The notes beneath the pieces are model-generated. The model did no database searches, was not told the origin of the DNA, and saw nothing but the letters and a program-made list of their open reading frames with translations. The position numbers and the translations under genes are program-made. From positions 1 to 9,019 of the forward strand of contig CAADTZ010000058.1 of the NCBI GenBank assembly GCA_900752015.1: DNA of 9,019 nt, given 5' to 3'. Below are positions 1 through 8,524 of this stretch, in pieces; position 1 is the first letter of the stretch; every line of letters begins with the position of its first letter. This DNA is from an uncultured Collinsella sp. (GTDB lineage Bacteria; Actinomycetota; Coriobacteriia; Coriobacteriales; Coriobacteriaceae).

Positions 1-20
1 CGGGAGCTATTTCCGCGTTG

Positions 21-80
21 CGCTAGCTGCGGAAACGCGGGGTCCGTTCAAGCTGTTGCGTTGAGATTGAAAATCAACCA
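21..80. repeat. Dispersed repeat, copy A
   Basis: This stretch aligns without gaps to 8465-8524. In the last 38 positions (43-80 against 8487-8524) 30 bases are identical, including a shared TGAGAT and a shared AAATCAACCA at the end. The first 22 positions are weaker but share CTGCGG and AACG. Both copies are intergenic and lie next to hairpins. Here a short stem TTTCCGC/GCGGAAA (10-16 and 29-35) overlaps the start, and a large inverted repeat follows at 88. The function is unknown; a dispersed intergenic element is the simplest reading. Confidence 0.5.
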
Positions 81-87
81 TCCCGTC

Positions 88-210
88 GGCCGGACACAGG
101 GTTACTCTCCAAATCGTCCTCGGACATGTCGGAGCCCCCGCTGCGCGCTTCGCGCGGCGGGGGCTCCTCCGTCCTGCGGAAAGATTTGGAGAGTAACCCT
201 GTGCCCGGCC
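88..210. repeat. 123-bp nested inverted repeat
   Basis: The outer arms 88-115 and 183-210 pair at 27 of 28 positions; the only mismatch is A94/C204. The space between them contains a second, GC-rich hairpin (131-167, 17 paired positions with one G-T wobble and a 3-base loop). Small self-complementary stretches flank it (TCC..GGA near 117-124, TCCG..CGGA at 168-180). As single-stranded DNA or RNA it would fold into a long stem carrying a branched head. Neither end has a T-run, so it does not look like an ordinary intrinsic terminator. It resembles a small non-autonomous palindromic element (MITE or REP-like), but no transposase gene or clear target duplication is visible. Confidence 0.6.
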
Positions 211-250
211 TGCGATAACTAAGGGGTCGCCGCGTTTATCTTGAGGTGCT

Positions 251-306
251 GCATATACAAAGCTGGAAGGGTCTGAATTGCGCTTTGTCGATATATGCCC
301 TTTTTC
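251..306 (+). terminator. Imperfect hairpin followed by T-run, possible plus-strand terminator
   Basis: Arms GCATATA (251-257) and TATATGC (292-298) pair, continued by CAAAG (258-262) with CTTTG (283-287), with a 4-base bulge (288-291). Two bases after the stem come five Ts (301-305). This polarity would fit a transcript entering from the left of the window on the plus strand. No plus-strand gene is visible, so it could be the end of an unseen gene or an unrelated AT-rich hairpin. Apart from this hairpin, 211-338 shows nothing recognisable. Confidence 0.3.
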
Positions 307-339
307 CTGATGGGACCGTGCTTGAGGGGCGTCTTCATG

Positions 340-406
340 AGTTGCGGTGAAATAGGGACTGTTTTACCAGTTAAAAGGTCTAATCAGTCCCTATTTCACC
401 GCAACT
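340..406. repeat. Perfect 22-bp inverted repeat, REP-like hairpin
   Basis: Arms 340-361 and 385-406 are exact reverse complements over 22 bases, separated by a 23-base loop that contains a small TTTTA/TAAAA stem. The arm includes GAAATAGGGACTG. A GAAATAGGGAC-type core in a palindrome is reminiscent of hairpins associated with REP-associated tyrosine transposases (RAYTs); that link is from memory and is an inference. It lies just beyond the transketolase terminator. No transposase is encoded in the window. Confidence 0.55.
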
Positions 407-408
407 GA

Positions 409-439
409 AACAGGGGCGCTCTCCAAGAGAGCGCCCCTG
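409..439 (-). terminator. Intrinsic terminator of the transketolase operon
   Basis: The 12-bp perfect arms CAGGGGCGCTCT (411-422) and AGAGCGCCCCTG (428-439) enclose a 5-base loop. On the minus strand the stem is followed by TTT. It lies about 70 bases beyond the stop codon of the C-terminal transketolase gene, in the right orientation. The T-run is short, so efficiency is uncertain. Confidence 0.75.
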
Positions 440-509
440 CCGGGTTTCCATAGTACTGGCGAAACAGTTTTATAGTTCAGACGAAGCAGTCCATGAAATC
501 CGTCTTGCC

Positions 510-1451
510 TTATGCCAAGAACTCCTTGGTGGTCGCCACGATGTTGGCGGCGTCCAGGCCATACTTGTGCAAGAGCTCGGCACCCGGACCAGACTCACCG
601 AAGGTGTCGTTGACGCCGATCTTCTTGAGCGACGTCGGGCACTGCTCGCACAGGACGTCGGCAACGGCGCTGCCCAGGCCACCGATCACAGAGTGCTCCT
701 CGACGGTCACGACGTGACCGGTCTTGGTGGCGCTCTTGACGATCAGGTCGGCATCGATGGGCTTGATGGTGTGCATGTTGATGACCTCGGCGTCGATGCC
801 CTCGGCAGCGAGCTGCTCGGCGGCCTCGAGAGCCTCGCCGACCATCAGGCCGCAGGCAATGATGGTCACATCGGCGCCCTCGCGCATGACAATGCCCTTA
901 CCCAACTCGAACTTGTAGGTCTCGGGGTCGTTGATAACCGGCGAGGCCAAACGAGCGAAGCGCATGTACACCGGACCGTCGCACTCGTAGGCGGCGCGCG
1001 TCACGGCGCGGGCCTCGACGTCGTCGGCAGGAACGATCACAGTCATGCCAGGGATGACGCGCATCAGGGCGATATCCTCGCAGCACTGGTGTGTGGCGCC
1101 GTCCTCGCCCACCGAGATACCGGCGTGCGTGGCGCCAATCTTAACGTTGAGATGCGGGTAGCCGATGGAGTTACGGACCTGCTCAAAGGCGCGGCCGGCG
1201 GCAAACATGGCAAAGGTGCTCGCGAAGGCAACGCGGCCGGTGGTCGCGATACCGGCGGCGACGCCCATCAGGTTGCTCTCGGCAATGCCCACATCGAAGA
1301 AACGATCGGGGCAGGCGGCCTTGAACTTGCCGGTCTGCGTGGCGGCGGCCAGGTCGGCGTCGAGGACCACAAAGTCATCGTGCTCGTTGGCGAGCTCGAC
1401 GAGGGCCTCGCCGTAGCTTACGCGCGTGGCGATTTTTTTGACGTCTGCCAT
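510..1451 (-). CDS. Transketolase, C-terminal subunit
   Basis: Predicted 313 residues, corresponding to the pyrimidine-binding and C-terminal domains of transketolase. With the upstream gene it should form the thiamine diphosphate enzyme that moves two-carbon ketol units between sugar phosphates in the non-oxidative pentose phosphate pathway, in the cytoplasm. Visible hallmarks are FFDVGIAESN (51-60), whose Glu58 fits the glutamate that activates the cofactor; TFAMFAAGRAFEQVR (79-93); and GEDGATHQ (115-122). The C-terminal domain follows from about residue 190. An open frame extends upstream to 1535, but the ATG at 1451 begins the family-like MADVKK, is 1 nt after the stop of the N-terminal gene, and has GGAG 7 nt before it. 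The earlier start would overlap the N-terminal gene by 83 bases. Split transketolases of about 280 plus 310 residues are common in bacteria and archaea, so this is not a broken gene. A DXS-like role is less likely because the partner is transketolase-like. Confidence 0.95.
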   Translation of the reverse strand: MADVKKIATRVSYGEALVELANEHDDFVVLDADLAAATQTGKFKAACPDRFFDVGIAESNLMGVAAGIATTGRVAFASTFAMFAAGRAFEQVRNSIGYPHLNVKIGATHAGISVGEDGATHQCCEDIALMRVIPGMTVIVPADDVEARAVTRAAYECDGPVYMRFARLASPVINDPETYKFELGKGIVMREGADVTIIACGLMVGEALEAAEQLAAEGIDAEVINMHTIKPIDADLIVKSATKTGHVVTVEEHSVIGGLGSAVADVLCEQCPTSLKKIGVNDTFGESGPGAELLHKYGLDAANIVATTKEFLA

Positions 1452-1452
1452 C

Positions 1453-2283
1453 CTAGAGCTCCTCTCCGGCGGCCGTGAGCTCTGCCATGGCCTGCTCAAA
1501 CTGTTCATCGTTGGGGGCCTTGCCGTGCCAACCAACCTGGTTCTCCATAAAGGAAACGCCCTTGCCCTTCATGGTCTCGGCGATGATGGCGGTCGGCTGA
1601 CCCTTGGTGGCGCGGGCCTCGGCAAAGGCGGCGCGGATCTGATCGAAATCGTTGCCGTCGGCAAGCTCCACCACGTGGAACTTAAAGGCGCGGAACTTGT
1701 CGGCGAGCGGCATGGGGTCGTTGACCTCCTCGACGGGGCCGTCGATCTGCAGGCCGTTGTGGTCGACGATCACGCAGAGGTTATCGAGCTGCTGGTTGCC
1801 GGCAAACATGGCTGCCTCCCAGACCTGGCCCTCCTCGCTCTCGCCATCACCCAGCAGGGCGTACGTGCGGTAAGTATCGCCCCAGTGCTTGGCGGCAACC
1901 GCCATGCCCACGGCGGCGGAGATGCCCTGGCCGAGCGAGCCGGTGGACATATCGACGCCCGGGGTGTCGTTCATGTTGGGATGACCTTGCAGGTGGCTGC
2001 CGATATGGCGCAGCGTCTCGAGATCCTCCTTGGGGAAGAACCCACGCTCGGCGAGCACGGCGTACAGGCCCGGAGCGCAATGGCCCTTGGAGAGCACAAA
2101 ACGGTCGCGATCGGCCTTGCGGGGATCGGCCGGGTCGACGTTCATTTCCTCAAAGTACAGATAGGTCATGATGTCGGCAGCGCCGAGCGAACCGCCCGGA
2201 TGGCCGGACTTGGCAGCGTGCACGCCGGTGACGATGCCCTTCCTTACCTCGTTGGCAACCTTTTTGAGCTCTTCGTCGCTCAT
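1453..2283 (-). CDS. Transketolase, N-terminal subunit
   Basis: Predicted 276 residues forming the diphosphate-binding domain of a two-chain transketolase; the partner is the next gene, 1 nt downstream. Motifs in order: AKSGHPGGSLGAADI (24-38), DRFVLSKGHCAPGLYA (60-75), LQGHPN (98-103), STGSLGQG (113-120), and the thiamine diphosphate motif from GDGESEEG (145-152) to DHNG (174-177). These GDG and N residues normally hold the magnesium ion and the diphosphate. The catalytic glutamate is on the partner, so neither chain should be active alone. The start is supported by GGAAGG 4 nt before the ATG. The gene opens its operon, since 207 bases separate it from the YitT gene upstream. The length is normal for the split form and no motif is missing. 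Confidence 0.96.
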   Translation of the reverse strand: MSDEELKKVANEVRKGIVTGVHAAKSGHPGGSLGAADIMTYLYFEEMNVDPADPRKADRDRFVLSKGHCAPGLYAVLAERGFFPKEDLETLRHIGSHLQGHPNMNDTPGVDMSTGSLGQGISAAVGMAVAAKHWGDTYRTYALLGDGESEEGQVWEAAMFAGNQQLDNLCVIVDHNGLQIDGPVEEVNDPMPLADKFRAFKFHVVELADGNDFDQIRAAFAEARATKGQPTAIIAETMKGKGVSFMENQVGWHGKAPNDEQFEQAMAELTAAGEEL

Positions 2284-2368
2284 TGTGCCTTCCTTTCATC
2301 CTCATTAGACAAAATGCGCACGGCACCGAAGGTAATCCCAACACAGCCGCAATGCACGTACGTCATTC

Positions 2369-2397
2369 ATTATGCTGGAAACTGATGGCTTTACCAG
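2369..2397 (-). promoter_or_regulatory. Candidate promoter of the transketolase operon
   Basis: On the minus strand CATAAT (2369-2374) is a good -10 match. Seventeen bases upstream lies CTGGTA (2392-2397), a poor -35. Transcription would start near 2362, giving a leader of about 80 nt. The rest of 2284-2490 shows only a weak 5-bp hairpin (AACCG/CGGTT) after the YitT gene and no convincing terminator for it, so some read-through into transketolase is possible. Confidence 0.35.
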
Positions 2398-2490
2398 AGT
2401 TTTTATCATTATTTGAACAATTTAGCAGGCAGAACCGCTGATGAAACGGTTTATCAATGTGAACGTCTTTTGGATGGAACGCGATCGACC

Positions 2491-3381
2491 CTACGCGCTA
2501 ATGTCCTTGAATCCCTCGCCGAAGGCTTCCGTAACGTCAGCGACCGTCACAATGGCGTGAGGATCGCGCTCGCGCACGATCGTCTTGAGGGTATTGAGCT
2601 CTCGACGGCCCACGATGACCATAATCACTGGCTTCTCGGCACCCGAATACATGCCAGTCGCCTTAAACTTGGTACAACCACGACCCAGGCCATACATGAT
2701 ATCGGCAGCGATATCAGGGAACTTGTCCGAGATGATGAGTACCATACGGCGTTTGTTGCCACCATCGACCACGGCATCGATCACGTAGCCGCTAATGACC
2801 ATCGAAAGGCCTGCATACAGTGCGTTTTCGATTGAAAAGACCGGAGCCGATAGCGCGCATACGGCAACATCGATCGCCATGACGGTCGAGCCCACCGGCA
2901 GCGAGGTGTTACGCGAGATGATTTGGCCAATCGTGTCCGAGCCGCCGGTGTTGGCGCCGGCGCGCAACACCATGCCGTAACCGATGCCCGTAATAATGCC
3001 GCCCCACATGGCAGGGAGCATCAGGTCCGCATCCGCCAGAGGTGCTACAAACGGGGCGAACAGATCGGTAAAGAAGCCCAGCAGCACAAAGCCCGTCGCG
3101 GTCTGCACCACGTAGAACATGCCGCCCTCGCGCATAACGACCAACAACAGCAAGGCGTTCATCACGATCGTCTGAATACCAACGGGAAGCGATAGGCCGC
3201 GCGCCGCGCCGACCGCCTGGATTATGGTGGCAAGGCCCGTAACGCCACCGGCGGCAAGACCGTTGGGAATCAAAAACAAGTCGGTCGCGATGGCGGCCAA
3301 GGCACACCCCAACATGATCTGGGGCAGGTCGTGAAAGAAGTTCATCGAAAGAATGCGCTTGATGTCCAGACGATATGCCAT
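2491..3381 (-). CDS. YitT family membrane protein (DUF161/DUF2179)
   Basis: Predicted 296 residues. The first two thirds hold several hydrophobic spans (for example about 17-38, 47-65, 69-84, 88-110, 120-138) with the family-typical stretch GANTGGSDTIGQIISR near residue 145. A soluble C-terminal domain follows (from about 210), with GRGCTKFKATGMYSG and ending DPHAIVTVADVTEAFGEGF, typical of DUF2179. It is expected in the cytoplasmic membrane. The substrate and function of this family are not established, and none is assigned here. The start at 3381 is chosen over an in-frame start at 3408 because GAGGGAGG lies 4 nt before it and the protein then begins MAYRLDIKR; the earlier start would run through a terminator-like hairpin. 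It lies 165 bases after prfB, with a hairpin and T-run (3394-3422) between them. Its own promoter is uncertain: TAGAAT at 3442-3447 is a possible -10 without a good -35. Confidence 0.9.
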   Translation of the reverse strand: MAYRLDIKRILSMNFFHDLPQIMLGCALAAIATDLFLIPNGLAAGGVTGLATIIQAVGAARGLSLPVGIQTIVMNALLLLVVMREGGMFYVVQTATGFVLLGFFTDLFAPFVAPLADADLMLPAMWGGIITGIGYGMVLRAGANTGGSDTIGQIISRNTSLPVGSTVMAIDVAVCALSAPVFSIENALYAGLSMVISGYVIDAVVDGGNKRRMVLIISDKFPDIAADIMYGLGRGCTKFKATGMYSGAEKPVIMVIVGRRELNTLKTIVRERDPHAIVTVADVTEAFGEGFKDISA

Positions 3382-3385
3382 GCTG

Positions 3386-3393
3386 CCTCCCTC
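3386..3393 (-). promoter_or_regulatory. Ribosome binding site deciding the YitT gene start
   Basis: The minus strand reads GAGGGAGG followed by CAGC and the ATG at 3381. This purine-rich stretch begins directly after the T-run of the 3394-3422 hairpin, so the binding site and terminator touch. Confidence 0.7.
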
Positions 3394-3422
3394 AAAAAAG
3401 CGCACCAAAACGGATGCGCTTT
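3394..3422 (-). terminator. Terminator-like hairpin between prfB and the YitT gene
   Basis: On the minus strand the arms AAAGCGCATC (3413-3422) and GGTGCGCTTT (3397-3406) pair over 10 positions with one T-G wobble, with loop CGTTTT. Six consecutive Ts end at 3394, three of them within the stem. This is a good intrinsic terminator for prfB transcripts. Its end abuts the YitT ribosome binding site, so it could also act as an attenuator in a YitT leader. Confidence 0.7.
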
Positions 3423-3461
3423 GAACTTCTTCTTGTATTCGATTCTACCGATTCGCCGGAC

Positions 3462-3485
3462 AAAAACCACCCCTGCGCAGGGTTT
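3462..3485 (-). terminator. Weak candidate terminator after prfB
   Basis: On the minus strand CCCT-GCGC-AGGG forms a short stem (3471-3482) flanked by AAA on one side and GTGGTTTTT on the other. Pairing of AAA with TTT needs a 4-base bulge. Another small hairpin (CATCGG/CCGATG, 3522-3544) sits directly at the prfB stop. The 3423-3546 spacer is therefore hairpin-rich, but each of these is weaker than the one at 3394-3422. Confidence 0.25.
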
Positions 3486-3546
3486 ATTCTGGATACAAAC
3501 CCGTCCAACCGTTGGGCTTGGCATCGGCTTGAAGCCACCCGATGTT

Positions 3547-4694
3547 TTAGACCTCCGAGCCTTCTGCATCGGCGTTGCCGGTAGCCCAGCGATGGTAGCC
3601 AATAACAAACGGGTCCAGGTCGCCATCGTCAAGGACGGCCTCGACATTGCTGGTCTCCACGCCCGTGCGTAAGTCCTTGACCATCTGGTACGGGTAGAGC
3701 ACGTAGCTGCGAATCTGGTTGCCAAAACCAATCGTGGTCTTGGGTCCGCGGATCTCATCGAGCGCCTCGGCGCGCTTCTCGAGCTCAATCTCGTACAGGC
3801 GAGCCTTGAGGATCTGCATGCACGCGGCCTTGTTCTGAATCTGGCTGCGCTCGTTTTGGCAGGTGACCACAATGCCGCTGGGAAAATGCGTCACGCGCAC
3901 GGCGGAGTCGGTGGTGTTGACGCCCTGACCGCCCGGGCCGCTCGCGTGGTACACGTCCACGCGGATGTCATCGGGACTGATCTCGATGTCGATATCATCG
4001 GGTAGCACGGGGATGACCTCGACGCCGGCAAACGTGGTCTGGCGGCGCTTCTTGTCGTCGGTGGGGCTAATGCGAACCAAGCGGTGGACGCCGGCCTCGG
4101 CGCGCAGCATGCCAAATGCGTCCTTGCCCTCGACGGTAAAGGTCGCACGGTCAATGCCGATGACCTCGGCCGCGGGACAGTCGTTGATGGTAACCTTCCA
4201 GCCGCGACGCTGGCAGTACTTCATGTACATCTTAAAGAGCATGAAGGTCCAGTCCTGGGCCTCCAGACCACCCTGTCCGGGCTTGATGGTCACAATGGCA
4301 TCGCCGTGATCGAACTCACCGGTAAACCAGCTCGAAAGCTCAAGCTCATCGATGGCACGGGCCAGGCGCTCAGCCGTGGCTGCAGCCTCCTCGCGAAGGG
4401 CGGCGGCGTCGGGGTCATCCCCCATCTCCTCGGCAAGCTCCAGCGCGGCGCGGGCATCGGAAAGCTCGCCGCGCGCGGTGTCCACGGCAGCGATATCTTC
4501 CTTGGTGCGCGCGATCTCCTCCATGGTGGCACGGGCGGCGTCGGCGTCATCCCAAAAGCCAGGGGCAACACTTTTGGCCTCGAGCTCGAACACGCGCGTG
4601 CGCTTTTCGTCCAGGTGGAGATACGACTCGACCTCGCCGAGCCGGTCCGCGAACGCGTCCAGCTCGGCGGGCGTTACCTCTAAAGCCTCAGCCA

Positions 4695-4695
<1 letters not shown>
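3547..4695 (-). CDS. prfB: Peptide chain release factor 2
   Basis: Predicted 382 residues. RF2 enters the ribosomal A site at UGA or UAA stop codons and triggers release of the finished protein. Seen in the sequence: an N-terminal helical domain containing APGFWDD (44-50); the codon-recognition domain with RISPTDDKKRRQTTF starting near 208; and SGPGGQGVNTTDSAVR with the catalytic GGQ at 255-257, whose glutamine is normally methylated. Followed by CQNERSQIQNKAA, this form is typical of actinobacterial RF2. The stop-reading tripeptide, SPF in most RF2 proteins, is SPT here (210-212). Its distance to GGQ, 45 residues, equals that in E. coli RF2, so the alignment is firm. The frame is open throughout, with no in-frame TGA near codon 26, so the autoregulatory +1 frameshift of many RF2 genes is absent. 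The ATG overlaps the secA stop by one base (TAATG), with AGGA 7 nt upstream, indicating translational coupling. Confidence 0.96.
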
Positions 4696-7502
<2,807 letters not shown>

Positions 7503-7509
7503 GTGGTTT

Positions 7510-7514
7510 TCCTT
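7510..7514 (-). promoter_or_regulatory. Ribosome binding site deciding the secA start
   Basis: AAGGA on the minus strand lies 7 nt before the ATG at 7502. If translation started at 7523 this sequence would encode Lys-Glu inside the protein. The purine-rich site and the conserved MGF beginning favour the shorter protein. Confidence 0.65.
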
Positions 7515-7563
7515 TTTGGCCATCGCCCACGCCGTGCAGCTGCGGGCGAGTTAAACACAGATG

Positions 7564-7569
7564 ATTGTA
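7564..7569 (-). promoter_or_regulatory. Candidate -10 element for secA
   Basis: TACAAT on the minus strand matches the -10 consensus at five of six positions and would start transcription near 7556, about 55 nt before the secA ATG. At 16-18 bp spacing only GC-rich sequence is found, with no recognisable -35, so this is tentative. Confidence 0.3.
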
Positions 7570-7640
7570 CTTTAGCCAAACAAGGCGCGGCCTATACGGT
7601 CGACCTCGGCCGCCACGTAATAACTACGACCAACCTGCCA

Positions 7641-7724
7641 CAATGGAACAGGTTAATTTTGGAGGGTTTATCTGGGCAAACGCCGCCTCTCCGCCATGTG
7701 GTGCCATGGGGACAGGTTAGTTTG
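7641..7724. repeat. Pair of imperfect ~20-bp direct repeats upstream of secA
   Basis: Positions 7641-7660 and 7704-7723 share ATGG, then ACAGGTTA and TTT, differing by one inserted base and a few substitutions. The first copy also forms a small inverted repeat AACCTG/CAGGTT (7632-7637 and 7649-7654). The second is bounded by GTGC/GCAC (7701-7704 and 7724-7727). They fill much of the 229-base gap between the rpmE terminator and secA. They could be remnants of a palindromic intergenic element or binding sites; the sequence does not decide. Confidence 0.4.
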
Positions 7725-7732
7725 CACTAATC

Positions 7733-7773
7733 AAAAAGAAAAGGGCCGTGCACCCAAATGGATGCACGGCCCT
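7733..7773 (-). terminator. Intrinsic terminator of rpmE
   Basis: The 11-bp perfect arms AGGGCCGTGCA (7742-7752) and TGCACGGCCCT (7763-7773) enclose a 10-base loop. On the minus strand the stem runs directly into TTTTCTTTTT. It begins 37 bases after the rpmE stop and should separate rpmE from secA. Confidence 0.92.
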
Positions 7774-7809
7774 CATGCCATGAATGCGAGCGATTCCGCG
7801 GCGAGCTAT

Positions 7810-8235
7810 TTACTCAGCAGCCTCGGTGGTCTCGGCCTCGGCAGCGGCCTCCTCGACGGGAGCCTCTGCGGGAGCCTCGGCGGCCTGCTTGGCAGCCTCC
7901 TCGGCGAACTTAGCGGCACGCTTAGCCTTCTCGGCAGCCTTAGCCTCAGCGGCGGCCTTGCGAGCGGCCTCGGCCTCAGCAGCCTTGGCGGCCTTGGCGG
8001 CCTTGGCCTCCTCAGCCTTCTTGAGCTGGGCGGCAGCGGCGCCACCGAACTTGTCGGCGAAGCGCTGGACGCGTCCACCGGTGTCGACGAACTTCTGCTG
8101 GCCGGTGTAGAACGGGTGGCACTCGTTGCAAAGCTCGACCTTCATCTCGGACACGGTAGCGTGCGTCTTGAAGGTGTTGCCGCAGGAGCACGTCACCGTG
8201 CACTCGACATACTGGGGATGGATACCCTGCTTCAT
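7810..8235 (-). CDS. rpmE: 50S ribosomal protein L31 (bL31) with long C-terminal extension
   Basis: Predicted 141 residues, against about 65-80 for ordinary bL31, a large-subunit protein at the bridge between the subunits. Residues 1-64 are canonical: MKQGIHPQYVE, a zinc-binding set Cys16, Cys18, Cys36 and Cys39 (CSC and CNEC), then HPFYTGQQKFVDTGGRVQRF. The four cysteines make it the zinc-containing form. Residues 65-141 are low complexity, almost only Ala, Lys and Glu with some Arg, rich in Lys near the ribosomal domain and turning acidic (APVEEAAAEAETTEAAE) at the end; long helices are likely. The extension is in frame and ends at a stop 37 bases before a strong terminator, so it looks like part of the gene, not read-through. 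AAGGAG lies 7 nt before the ATG. The gene is a single transcription unit with its own promoter and a structured leader. The function of the tail is unknown. Confidence 0.95.
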   Translation of the reverse strand: MKQGIHPQYVECTVTCSCGNTFKTHATVSEMKVELCNECHPFYTGQQKFVDTGGRVQRFADKFGGAAAAQLKKAEEAKAAKAAKAAEAEAARKAAAEAKAAEKAKRAAKFAEEAAKQAAEAPAEAPVEEAAAEAETTEAAE

Positions 8236-8313
8236 GGTAGGACTCCTTATTGGTCAGGCGCTGGTTACCGATCAGCGCATAAGGCGTCTTGGTTTCCGAC
8301 CAAGACAACAAAC
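8236..8313 (-). promoter_or_regulatory. Structured 5' leader of rpmE, candidate L31 autoregulatory element
   Basis: Between the predicted transcription start (near 8313) and the rpmE ATG, the RNA forms two hairpins. Hairpin 1 (8286-8306) has an 8-bp perfect stem GTCTTGGT/ACCAAGAC and loop CGGAA. Hairpin 2 (8258-8278) has stem GCGCTG/CAGCGC. Their tops are nearly the same: TGGTCGGAAACCA and TGATCGGTAACCA, 11 of 13 identical, on unrelated lower stems. GACCAA just before the ribosome binding site can also pair with TTGGTC of hairpin 1. Leaders with structured elements controlling L31 by feedback are known in several bacterial groups, and I recall a Coriobacteria-specific L31 leader among published candidates, unverified here. 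Binding of bL31 is inferred. Confidence 0.6.
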
Positions 8314-8319
8314 TCGGCT

Positions 8320-8348
8320 ATGGTACCACGGCGCCGCGTGTCCCACAA
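8320..8348 (-). promoter_or_regulatory. Promoter of rpmE
   Basis: On the minus strand TTGTGG (8343-8348) and TACCAT (8320-8325) are separated by exactly 17 bases, a reasonable match to the housekeeping sigma consensus. Transcription would begin near 8313, placing the two-hairpin leader wholly within the transcript. Confidence 0.65.
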
Positions 8349-8428
8349 AAGGTTCACGGTCTTTTCGGAACGACACGAATCTGACCCATCGAAACACATC
8401 TCCACCGTTCCTTCAACTGGGAAAATGC

Positions 8429-8461
8429 CGTCCCCGGGGCCTGAGAAGGGCCCCGGGGACG
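8429..8461. repeat. 13-bp perfect GC-rich hairpin
   Basis: Arms 8429-8441 and 8449-8461 (core GTCCCCGGGGCC) pair perfectly around a 7-base loop. Each arm is itself nearly palindromic (CCCCGGGG). No T-run follows directly on either strand; the minus side has TTTT after five bases. It lies directly beside copy B of the dispersed repeat. It may be part of that element or a back-up terminator. Confidence 0.5.
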
Positions 8462-8464
8462 TTC

Positions 8465-8524
8465 GACTGACTGCGGGAACGGCCTTTCCGCTCAATGTGT
8501 TCGGCTGAGATCGGAAATCAACCA
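8465..8524. repeat. Dispersed repeat, copy B
   Basis: This is the ungapped counterpart of 21-80, with 30 of 38 identical in 8487-8524. It lies in the 367-base gap between the rpmE promoter and the small secreted-protein gene, flanked by a GC-rich hairpin on one side and a perfect 8-bp palindrome on the other. Confidence 0.5.

Noticed and set aside
1..222. Plus-strand frame open from the left edge to TAA at 220-222
   Set aside because: It runs through the repeat and the large nested inverted repeat, has no ATG, and its translation shows no recognisable protein; GC-rich sequence stays open by chance.
567..1478. Long plus-strand open frame opposite the C-terminal transketolase gene
   Set aside because: Same antisense codon effect; the product lacks recognisable motifs and the minus strand has catalytic transketolase motifs.
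1453..2283. Transketolase gene broken by a frameshift or stop
   Set aside because: Each half is intact, with its own start, ribosome binding site and domain boundary; two-gene transketolases are a known arrangement.
1426..2385. 319-codon plus-strand open frame opposite the N-terminal transketolase gene
   Set aside because: It is the shadow of a well-supported minus-strand gene and crosses its promoter region; no ribosome binding site or domain supports it.
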